Source: DATBAK01 sp036787815
GTDB lineage: Bacteria; Actinomycetota; Acidimicrobiia; IMCC26256; PALSA-610
Direction of reading: 5' to 3'
DNA length: 13,830 nucleotides
Assembly (NCBI GenBank): GCA_036787815.1
Contig: DAIQOP010000090.1
Span: 1-13,830, forward strand
Numbering within the stretch: the stretch's first letter is position 1; every line of letters starts with the position of its first letter. Both the position numbers and the translations under genes were made by a program. This document shows positions 7,186 to 13,706 of the stretch, one piece after another. Under the pieces are notes generated by a model, which was given only the letters and a program-made list of their open reading frames with translations, ran no database searches and had not been told where the DNA came from.

Positions 7186-8172
7186 TCAGGGCCCCGTCTT
7201 CAGCGTGGTCGACGACGTGCTCGACGACGTGCTCGACGGTGCGGTCGACGACGTGCTCGAGGTCGTCGTCGTGGTCCGCGTCGTGGTCGTCGTCGTGGTG
7301 GTGGTCGCCTGGAGCGAGGGTGGCACCGGCGAGCCGACGCTCCAACGCAACACCTTCACGTATTCGAGGCTCGAGACGTCGACGAGCGGCGCGAAGCGCA
7401 CGTCGATCGTGAGCCCGTCGTCGGACACGCTGACCGCCGTGGCCGTCCCGACCGGGATCCCCGGCGGGAACGTGCTGCCCTGGAGGCCCGACGTCTCGGC
7501 GAGCTCGTGCACGCGCGGGCGCTGCGACGGCCCGAGGGGCCCGCTGAAGTCGGCGATAAGCGTGGAACGCCCCGCTTGTCCCTGCGCGACACCGGTGATG
7601 CGCTCGCGCACCATGCGCACGCCGACGCCGAACTGCGGATCGTCGAGGAGGAGCACGTTGCACCCGCCGCTCCACGCCTGCACGACGCGGCCGACGAGAC
7701 CGTCGCCGGCGACGACCGGCATGCCGGCCTTGATGCCCGACTCGGTGCCGTGATCGAGCACCACCGTGCGCTCGAAGTTGCCCGGTGATTGCGCGACGAC
7801 GCGACTCACGACCGAAGGGATGTCGTCGAGGAACGCCTGGCCGTCGAGCTTCATGAGGATCTGGTTCTGACGGCGCGCCTGCTCACCCTTCAGCGCGTCG
7901 ATGCGCGCAGCCGACAGATCGCGCTTCAGACGCGCGTTGTCGTGCTTGAGCGACCCGGCGTGCACCACACCGTCGAACCAGTCGGACACCGGGCCGAGGA
8001 CGCTCGAGCCGAGATCCGACACGGGCGCGACCACCCGGTGAGCGAAGCGGCCGAGTGCGCCGACCGGTCCCGAGTCACCCTGGCGCTGATCGAGGGTGAT
8101 GAGCGTGACCGAGGTCATCACGAGCAGCACCAACACGTAGCGGCGGCGACCGCCGCGTCCAGGCCCTGCCAT
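7186..8172 (-). CDS. mreC: Rod shape-determining protein MreC with Thr/Ser-rich C-terminal tail
   Basis: 328 residues. MreC is a single-pass protein whose extracytoplasmic part activates PBP2-RodA. A basic N-terminus is followed by a membrane segment at about 12-27, then a coiled coil (about 70-110, LKHDNARLKRDLSAARIDAL) and the beta-domain: SPGNFERTVVLDHGTESGIKAG, GDGLVGRVV, FPPGIPVGTA, and LEYVKVLRW at the end. After this the protein adds a tail of 40 residues made almost only of Thr and Ser (9 Thr, Arg, 5 Thr, then SSTSST-like units), absent from model MreC proteins. The ATG at 8172 places the membrane segment near the N-terminus and lies 26 bases after mreB; longer in-frame options would overlap mreB and add unrelated residues. 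No strong Shine-Dalgarno is visible. Confidence 0.95.
   Translation of the reverse strand: MAGPGRGGRRRYVLVLLVMTSVTLITLDQRQGDSGPVGALGRFAHRVVAPVSDLGSSVLGPVSDWFDGVVHAGSLKHDNARLKRDLSAARIDALKGEQARRQNQILMKLDGQAFLDDIPSVVSRVVAQSPGNFERTVVLDHGTESGIKAGMPVVAGDGLVGRVVQAWSGGCNVLLLDDPQFGVGVRMVRERITGVAQGQAGRSTLIADFSGPLGPSQRPRVHELAETSGLQGSTFPPGIPVGTATAVSVSDDGLTIDVRFAPLVDVSSLEYVKVLRWSVGSPVPPSLQATTTTTTTTTRTTTTTSSTSSTAPSSTSSSTSSTTLKTGP
7211..7258 (-). repeat. 12-bp tandem repeat in the mreC 3' end
   Basis: Four consecutive 12-base units. Units 1, 2 and 4 are identical (plus strand GACGACGTGCTC); unit 3 differs at four positions. On the coding strand they encode the Ser/Thr part of the MreC tail. Unit length is a multiple of three, so copy-number change would alter tail length without breaking the frame. 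A further ACC/ACG triplet run up to about 7305 encodes the poly-Thr part. Confidence 0.9.
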
Positions 8173-8198
8173 CGCGCTCGTTCCCGCGGGACGACGGG

Positions 8199-9236
8199 CT
8201 ACTGGCCCTGAGACGAGATGAGCACCTGCTTGAGGGCGTCGAACGCCTCCAAGCACTGACCGGACCCAATCACGACCGAATACAGCGGATTGTCGGCGAC
8301 CCGGATCGGCATTCCCGTCTCCGCGGTGAGGCGCTCCTTCAGCCCGTGCAGCATCGCGCCGCCGCCCGCCATGACGATGCCGCTCCCCATGATGTCGGCC
8401 GCGAGCTCCGGCGGCGTCTTGTCGAGCGTGACCTTCACGGCGTCGACGATCGCGGCGACCGGCTCCTCGATGGCTTCGCGGATCTCGACCGTCGACACGA
8501 CGATCGTCTTCGGGAGCCCGGTGACGAGGTCGCGGCCGCGGATCTCGGCGTACAGCTCTTCCTGGAGGGGATACGCGCTCGCCAGCGCGATCTTGATCTC
8601 CTCCGACGTCCGCTCGCCGAGCGCGAGCGAGTACTCCTTCTTCACGTAGGCGACGATCGCCTCGTCGAGCTCGTCGCCCGCGATGCGGATCGATTCACTC
8701 GCGACGATGCCACCGAGCGAGATGACCGCGACCTCGGTGGCACCGCCGCCGATGTCGACGATCATGTTCCCGGCCGGCTCGTGCACCGGGAGGCCCGCGC
8801 CGATCGCGGCGGCCATGGGCTCCTCGATGATGTACACCGGCTTGCGGGCGCCCGCGTACTCGGCGGCCTCCTGCACGGCGCGCTGCTCCACCCCGGTGAT
8901 GCCCGACGGCACGCAGATGACCATGCGGGGTTTGGCGAACCGCCGCTGGTGCACGCGCTGAATGAAGTAGCGCAGCATCTTCTCGCACACGTCGAAGTTG
9001 TTGATCACGCCGTCTTTGAGGGGCCGGATCGCGGTGATGTGGCCGGGCGTGCGGCCGATCATGCGCTTCGCCTCGATACCGACCGCGAGCGGGCGACCGT
9101 CGCGCGTGTTCACGGCGACGACCGACGGCTCGTCGAGCACGACGCCGCGGCCGCGCACGTAGACGAGTGTGTTCGCGGTGCCCAGGTCGATCGCCATGTC
9201 GCGACCGATCACCGAGGCGTACCAGGGCTCGGACAC
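8199..9236 (-). CDS. mreB: Rod shape-determining protein MreB (bacterial actin)
   Basis: 345 residues from GTG 9236. MreB forms membrane-bound ATP-dependent filaments that steer the wall-synthesis complex. Actin-fold signatures are complete: phosphate-1 loop AIDLGTANTLVYV (15-27), RMIGRTPGHITAIRPLKDGVI (58-78), VPSGITGVEQRA (109-120), the acidic EEPMAAAIG (138-146), phosphate-2 DIGGGATEVAVISLGG (161-176), and adenosine motif GSGIVMAGGGAML (284-296). An in-frame ATG ten codons upstream exists, but the GTG has a perfect Shine-Dalgarno (AAGGAGG, 6 bases away) and no equivalent signal precedes the ATG. The gene opens the mreB-C-D-mrdA-rodA cluster after a 118-base spacer with a candidate promoter. 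Its ribosome-binding site lies inside a small hairpin, described separately. Confidence 0.97.
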   Translation of the reverse strand: MSEPWYASVIGRDMAIDLGTANTLVYVRGRGVVLDEPSVVAVNTRDGRPLAVGIEAKRMIGRTPGHITAIRPLKDGVINNFDVCEKMLRYFIQRVHQRRFAKPRMVICVPSGITGVEQRAVQEAAEYAGARKPVYIIEEPMAAAIGAGLPVHEPAGNMIVDIGGGATEVAVISLGGIVASESIRIAGDELDEAIVAYVKKEYSLALGERTSEEIKIALASAYPLQEELYAEIRGRDLVTGLPKTIVVSTVEIREAIEEPVAAIVDAVKVTLDKTPPELAADIMGSGIVMAGGGAMLHGLKERLTAETGMPIRVADNPLYSVVIGSGQCLEAFDALKQVLISSQGQ

Positions 9237-9251
9237 CGAAGGCCTCCTTCG
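9237..9251 (-). promoter_or_regulatory. mreB ribosome-binding site within a hairpin
   Basis: The coding strand reads CGAAGGAGGCCTTCG directly before the GTG start. The Shine-Dalgarno AAGGAGG occupies 9243-9249. The arms CGAAGG and CCTTCG form six base pairs around a three-base loop, so most of the ribosome-binding site would be paired when the hairpin forms. The sequence is certain; folding in the cell and any effect on translation are inferred. Confidence 0.55.
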
Positions 9252-9269
9252 AGGCTGGCCGATCACGCC

Positions 9270-9275
9270 AGGCTA
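9270..9275 (-). promoter_or_regulatory. Candidate -10 element of a promoter for mreB
   Basis: TAGCCT on the minus strand fits the actinobacterial TANNNT -10 pattern and would give a leader of about 26 bases before the mreB GTG. The -35 region is weak (TGGCGA at 17 bases). The 118-base spacer is the longest complete one inside the gene series, which fits a separate mre promoter. Confidence 0.3.
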
Positions 9276-9314
9276 CGGGAGCCGCACCGTCGTCGCCACC
9301 CCCGGTGCGAGAGG

Positions 9315-9353
9315 TGACCGGCAACGACGGAGCGCGCGATCAAAATCCGGTCA
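9315..9353 (-). terminator. Inverted repeat just after ndk, possible weak terminator
   Basis: Seven-base arms TGACCGG (9315-9321) and CCGGTCA (9347-9353) begin one base after the ndk stop codon and flank a 25-base loop. No U-tract follows and the loop is long, so it is not a classical intrinsic terminator. It may be an attenuating or mRNA-end structure, or chance. Confidence 0.2.
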
Positions 9354-9354
9354 G

Positions 9355-9765
9355 CTAGAACCGGTCGGGGAAGAACAGGGCGATTTCGCGGGCCGCGGAC
9401 TCCGGCCCGTCACTTCCGTGCACGAGATTCTCGGTGAGCTCGACCGCCAGATCGCCGCGAATCGTCCCCGGAGCGGCTTCGCGTGGATTCGTGGTGCCCA
9501 TCAGCGTGCGGACGACCTTCCATGCCTCGGGGCCCTCGACCACCATTGCGACGAGCGGGCCGCCGGTGATGAACGAGACCAGATCCCCGAAGAACGGCTT
9601 GCCCTCGTGCTCCGCGTAGTGCTTGCGGGCGGTGGCCTCGTCGAGCGTGCGCAGCTCCAGCGCACCCAGCGTGAGACCCTTCGTCTCGATCCGGCGGACG
9701 ATCTCGCCGACGAGGCCCCGTGCGACGGCATCGGGCTTGCACAACACCAGAGTCTGCTCAGTCAT
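9355..9765 (-). CDS. ndk: Nucleoside diphosphate kinase
   Basis: 136 residues, the usual length. It transfers the gamma phosphate from ATP to nucleoside diphosphates through a phosphohistidine, balancing NTP and dNTP pools in the cytoplasm. The sequence carries the N-terminal TLVLCKPDAVARGLVGEI (Lys10 near the phosphate site), the loop around GKPFF, the MGTTNPREAAPGTIRGD block (89-105), and the active-site NLVHGSDGPESAAREI with catalytic His116. It starts 21 bases after folC. No Shine-Dalgarno precedes the ATG, but a TAGCCT element ends 9 bases upstream, so a leaderless transcript from an internal promoter is possible. Mycobacteria and Streptomyces have a small DUF4233 membrane-protein gene between folC and ndk; here there is none. 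Confidence 0.98.
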   Translation of the reverse strand: MTEQTLVLCKPDAVARGLVGEIVRRIETKGLTLGALELRTLDEATARKHYAEHEGKPFFGDLVSFITGGPLVAMVVEGPEAWKVVRTLMGTTNPREAAPGTIRGDLAVELTENLVHGSDGPESAAREIALFFPDRF

Positions 9766-9774
9766 GAACGGTCG

Positions 9775-9780
9775 AGGCTA
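9775..9780 (-). promoter_or_regulatory. Candidate leaderless -10 element for ndk
   Basis: TAGCCT (TANNNT pattern) ends 9 bases before the ndk ATG, close to where a -10 box lies when transcription begins at or beside the start codon. No Shine-Dalgarno is present. No -35 element is convincing, and the motif is short enough to occur by chance. Confidence 0.25.
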
Positions 9781-9786
9781 GCGGCA

Positions 9787-11106
9787 TCAGGGCGATTTCA
9801 CGAAAACGCCCCGGGCCGCACCGACCGTGTACAGCGATCCGGTGACGATCAGCTGCCCGTCTTCGGGCGTCGCGAGGAGGGCCGCGCCGATCGCGTCGCG
9901 CACCGATTCGTGCACCTCGATCCGGTCCGGCGCGAAGCCGAGATCCTCGGCCGCCTTGGCGACCAGGCCGGGATCGAGCGCCCGGGCGCTCGGCGGCCGG
10001 CAGCACACGAGCAGCGCCGCGTCGTCAAGGCCCATCGCCGTGAGCATCTCGTGGGGCTCCTTCTCCTGCAACAGCCCGACGACGAGCGTGCGGGGCGCGG
10101 TCGCGAACTCCTCGTCGAGCGCGCTCCGCAGCGCGACCGCGCCGGCGACGTTGTGCGCTCCGTCGAGGAGCACGAGCGGATGGCGCGCCACGACTTCGAG
10201 GCGGCCCGGCGAGCGCACCGACGCGAACCCGTCGGCCACGACGGTGGTGGGCAGCGGGGCGCCGACGAACGCCTCCGCGGCCGCGAGCGCGATCGCCGCG
10301 TTGTCGGCCTGGTGCCGACCGTGCAACGGCAGGTAGAGATCGGGGTAGCTGCCCTCCGGGCTCGACAGGTCGATCACCCTTCCGCCGAGCGCGAGCTCCT
10401 GCGCGAGCACGGCAAAATCGCGATCGCGCAGCAGCACGCGGGCCGGCTCGCGTGCGAGGAAGAACGGAACGAGATCGGGATCGGTCTCGCCGAGCACGAG
10501 CGTCGAGCCGGGCTTGACGATGCCGGCCTTCTCCTGCGCGATCTGCTCGCGCGTCGTCCCGAGGTACTCGACGTGATCGATCGCCACGTTGGTGACGACG
10601 GCGACACTGCTGTCGACGACGTTCGTCGCGTCCCACGTGCCACCGAGTCCGACCTCGACCACGGCGATGTCGACCGCGAGATCCGCGAACCACCGCATCG
10701 CGGCCGCGGTGAGGATCTCGAAGTAGCTCGGCGGTTCGGCGAGCGAGGGTTCCACCATCGCGACCAGACGGAGCAGGTCGTCGAGCTCGCTGTCGCTCAC
10801 GAGCTCGTCGTTCCACGCGAGCCGCTCGTTGACGCGCTCGAGGTTCGGGCTCGTGTAGCGGCCGACCGAGAGGCCCAACGACTCGAGCAACGAGCTGACC
10901 ATGCGGCTCGCCGACGTCTTGCCGTTGGTTCCCGTGAGATGGATGACGGGGAACTCGCGTTCCGGCGAGCCGAGCAGATCGAGCAGGTTCCGGATGCGCG
11001 AGAGCGTCGGCGCGGTCGCGCGGCGCGTCGATGCGGGAACACCCACGCCCGCCTCGAGATTGACGTGGCCGTTCAGCCACGCACGGGGATGCTCGAATCC
11101 GCTCAC
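9787..11106 (-). CDS. folC: Bifunctional folylpolyglutamate synthase / dihydrofolate synthase
   Basis: 439 residues from GTG 11106. FolC joins L-glutamate to dihydropteroate and then extends the polyglutamate tail of folates, using ATP, in the cytoplasm. It is a Mur-ligase family member: the P-loop is TGTNGKTS (58-65), followed by YTSPNLERVNERL, the acidic metal-site region VVEVGLGGTWDATN, HVEYLGTTREQIAQEKAGI with the conserved lysine, and in the C-terminal domain LLDGAHN and the final TGSLYTVG. Length is normal. The start is set by the GTGA overlap with the valS stop; the open frame continues upstream into valS, but without folC-like sequence. This valS-folC coupling is common in Gram-positive bacteria. 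The ndk gene follows after 21 bases. Confidence 0.96.
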   Translation of the reverse strand: MSGFEHPRAWLNGHVNLEAGVGVPASTRRATAPTLSRIRNLLDLLGSPEREFPVIHLTGTNGKTSASRMVSSLLESLGLSVGRYTSPNLERVNERLAWNDELVSDSELDDLLRLVAMVEPSLAEPPSYFEILTAAAMRWFADLAVDIAVVEVGLGGTWDATNVVDSSVAVVTNVAIDHVEYLGTTREQIAQEKAGIVKPGSTLVLGETDPDLVPFFLAREPARVLLRDRDFAVLAQELALGGRVIDLSSPEGSYPDLYLPLHGRHQADNAAIALAAAEAFVGAPLPTTVVADGFASVRSPGRLEVVARHPLVLLDGAHNVAGAVALRSALDEEFATAPRTLVVGLLQEKEPHEMLTAMGLDDAALLVCCRPPSARALDPGLVAKAAEDLGFAPDRIEVHESVRDAIGAALLATPEDGQLIVTGSLYTVGAARGVFVKSP

Positions 11107-13706
11107 TCGGGCGCGGCGAGTTCGACTTCGACGGTCGTCACACCGGCCGGCACCGCCACGGTGGCGAGCTCGAGGATCTTGCCGGCTTCGCGCACGTCGG
11201 CGCTCGCGGCCTCGAGCGCGTCGAGACGTCCGCGCGTGTCGGACACGACCGCGCGCACGACCGGGGTCGCGAGCGACCGCTTCGCGCTCGACTTCACCTT
11301 CCGCACCTCCGACAGCACCGTGGCCGCCACCTCGTACACGAGCGCGATCGCCGCGCCCGGGTCGCCGCTGCCGTCGACCGCGCTCGCCGGCCACGACGCC
11401 ACGTGGATCGAGCCGTCGTGCCACCACGACCACGCCTCTTCGGTGACGTACGGAACGAACGGAGCGAAGAGACGCAGCAGTGTGGAGAGCGCGTGACGCA
11501 GCGCGTACGCCGCAGAGCGACCACCGGGCCCGTCGGCGCCGCTGTAGGCGCGCCCCTTCACCAACTCGACGTAGTCGTCGCAGAAGACCCAGAAGAATCG
11601 CTCGATCCGCTCGAGCGCACGCGCGTAGTCGTACTCCTCGAACGAATTCGTCGCTTCGATCACCAACTCGTCGAGCGCCGCGAGCAGCGAACGATCGAGC
11701 GTCTCCGACAGGTGCGACGGATCGTCGAGCCCCGCGTCGCCTTCGGGCGCCACTCCGCACGTCGAGAGCACGAACTTCGAGACGTTGAGGATCTTGATCG
11801 CGAGCTTGCGCCCGACCTTCAGCTGGTTCTCGTCGAAGGTGGTGTCGGTGCCCGGGCGCCCGGACGCGGCCCAGTACCGCACACCGTCGGCGCCGTACTT
11901 GTCGAGCCACTCCATCGGAGTGACGACATTGCCCTTCGACTTCGACATCTTCTTGCGATCCGGGTCGAGTACCCAGCCGGAGATCGCAGCGTTGGACCAC
12001 GGAAGACATCCGTGCTCGAGGTGCGACCGCACGACGGTGGAGAACAACCAGGTGCGGATGATGTCGTGCGCCTGCGGTCGGAGGTCCATCGGGAACGTGC
12101 GCGCGAAGAGCTCGGGATCGTCGACCCATCCGCAGGCGATCTGCGGGGTGAGCGAGCTGGTGGCCCAGGTGTCCATCACGTCGGGATCCGCGGTGAATCC
12201 TCCGGGTTTGTTTCTCTGCGATTCCGAATACCCCGCGGGCGCGTCACTCTCGGGGTCAATGGGGAGAATGTCTTCCGATGGGGTCAGTGGGGACTCGAAA
12301 TTGGGACGACCGTCGTCATCAAGCGCATACCAAACCGGAAACGGAACACCGAAATAGCGCTGTCGCGAGACCAACCAGTCACCGTTCAGGCCCTCGATCC
12401 ACGATTCGAAGCGCTGGCGCATGTAAGACGGGTACCAGTGCAGCTCGCTTCCACGCTCGATCAGCGCGTCGCGCAGTGCCGCGTCCCGTCCGCCGTTGCG
12501 GATGTACCACTGCCGCGTCGTGACGATCTCGAGCGGTCGCGAACCACGCTCGTAGAACTTCACCGAGTGCGTGATCGCGCGCGGCTCACCGTCGAGCTCG
12601 CCCGATTCGGTCAAGAGCTCGACGACGCGAGCGCGCGCCTGCTTCATCGTCTTCCCCGCGAGCTCCGCGTATGCACGCGTGCCGGCGTCGGAGAGACCGT
12701 CCGGCGCGTCGACCTTCACTCGGCCGTCGCGTTCGACGATCGCGCGCACCGGCAATTGCAGCTCGCGCCACCACGTGACGTCGGTGGTGTCGCCGAAGGT
12801 ACAGATCATGGCGATTCCGGAGCCTTTTTCGGGCTCTGCGAGCCGATGCGCGAGCACAGGAACGCGCACACCGAACAACGGAGTCACCACTTCGGTGCCA
12901 AACAAAGGTTGGTACCGTTCGTCGGACGGATGCGCGACGAGCGCGACGCATGCTGCGAGCAACTCGGGACGCGTCGTCTCCACCATCACGTCGTGGGCGC
13001 CGACGTCGCCGCCGTCGGGGCGGTGGAACGCGAGCCGGTGGTACGCGCCGGGCATCTCGCGATCTTCGAGCTCCGCCTGCGCGACCGCGGTGCGATCGTC
13101 GATGTCCCAGAGTGTCGGCGCCTCGGCCTTGTACGCCTCGCCGCGCGCGAGTTGACGCAGGAACGCGCGCTGCGACGCGCGTTGTGCCGCCGCGCCGATC
13201 GTCACGTACGGCGTCACGCCCCAGTCGACCGAGAGACCGAGGCGACGCCACATCTCCTCGAACTTCGCCTCGTCCTCCACCACGAGACGGCCGCACAGTT
13301 CCACGAAATTTCGGCGGGAAACGGGCATTTCGCGCTTATCGGATTTGCCGCTGTGCTGCTCGGGTACGAATTCACGGTCATACTGAAGCTGCGGATCGCA
13401 TCGCACGCCGAAGTAGTTCTGGACTCTGCGTTCCGTGGCGAGGCCATTGTCGTCCCAGCCCATGGGATAGAAGACCGCAAGACCTCGCATCCGCCGGTAC
13501 CGGGCAACCGTGTCCGTGTGGGTGAACGAGAACACGTGACCGACATGCAGCGAGCCGCTCACCGTGAGCGGCGGTGTGTCGATAGAGAACACCCCCTCCC
13601 GGGGGCGAGTGCGGTCGAACCGGTACACCGCATCGGTGTCCCAGCGTTTGGACCAGCGTTCCTCGAGCCCCTCGAGGCCAGGTCGTTCCGGAATCGCGTC
13701 AGGCAT
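11103..13706 (-). CDS. valS: Valyl-tRNA synthetase (type 2)
   Basis: 867 residues, class I aminoacyl-tRNA synthetase that charges tRNA-Val and removes mischarged threonine. The HIGH motif is HVGH (54-57) and KMSKS is at 586-590 (KKMSKSKGN). The editing domain shows ETTRPE (243-248) and GSGIAMICTFGDTTDV (295-310). The stretch PMGWDDNGLATERRVQN (81-97) is the mark of type 2 ValS, found in Streptomyces, rickettsiae and relatives; type 1 enzymes such as that of E. coli have GTDHAGIATQ there. The anticodon-binding domain follows KMSKS, and I see no long C-terminal coiled coil. ATG 13706 begins MPDAIPERPGLEGLEERW, which fits the family; no Shine-Dalgarno is present. Three internal patches use clearly less GC-rich codons than the rest. 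The stop overlaps the folC GTG. Confidence 0.97.
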   Translation of the reverse strand: MPDAIPERPGLEGLEERWSKRWDTDAVYRFDRTRPREGVFSIDTPPLTVSGSLHVGHVFSFTHTDTVARYRRMRGLAVFYPMGWDDNGLATERRVQNYFGVRCDPQLQYDREFVPEQHSGKSDKREMPVSRRNFVELCGRLVVEDEAKFEEMWRRLGLSVDWGVTPYVTIGAAAQRASQRAFLRQLARGEAYKAEAPTLWDIDDRTAVAQAELEDREMPGAYHRLAFHRPDGGDVGAHDVMVETTRPELLAACVALVAHPSDERYQPLFGTEVVTPLFGVRVPVLAHRLAEPEKGSGIAMICTFGDTTDVTWWRELQLPVRAIVERDGRVKVDAPDGLSDAGTRAYAELAGKTMKQARARVVELLTESGELDGEPRAITHSVKFYERGSRPLEIVTTRQWYIRNGGRDAALRDALIERGSELHWYPSYMRQRFESWIEGLNGDWLVSRQRYFGVPFPVWYALDDDGRPNFESPLTPSEDILPIDPESDAPAGYSESQRNKPGGFTADPDVMDTWATSSLTPQIACGWVDDPELFARTFPMDLRPQAHDIIRTWLFSTVVRSHLEHGCLPWSNAAISGWVLDPDRKKMSKSKGNVVTPMEWLDKYGADGVRYWAASGRPGTDTTFDENQLKVGRKLAIKILNVSKFVLSTCGVAPEGDAGLDDPSHLSETLDRSLLAALDELVIEATNSFEEYDYARALERIERFFWVFCDDYVELVKGRAYSGADGPGGRSAAYALRHALSTLLRLFAPFVPYVTEEAWSWWHDGSIHVASWPASAVDGSGDPGAAIALVYEVAATVLSEVRKVKSSAKRSLATPVVRAVVSDTRGRLDALEAASADVREAGKILELATVAVPAGVTTVEVELAAPE

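Noticed and set aside
7211..7258. Tandem repeat considered as a CRISPR or phase-variation tract
   Set aside because: The units are 12 bases without spacers, and a change in copy number keeps the reading frame, so neither a CRISPR array nor an on/off switch fits.
4614..7412. Very long plus-strand open frame antisense to mrdA, mreD and mreC
   Set aside because: The product is an Arg/His/Asp/Glu-rich sequence with no recognisable domain. It arises because the real minus-strand genes have GC-rich third positions, which removes stops in an opposite frame. All family motifs lie on the minus strand.
7205..7753. Plus-strand frame beginning with a poly-Val stretch
   Set aside because: It is the reverse reading of the Thr/Ser repeat at the end of mreC (ACC/ACG read backwards gives GGT/CGT and GTC/GTG-like codons). 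It is not an independent membrane protein.
9169..11496. Long plus-strand open frame antisense to ndk and folC
   Set aside because: It has the same antisense composition artefact. It crosses several clear gene boundaries and intergenic spacers, and contains no known motif.
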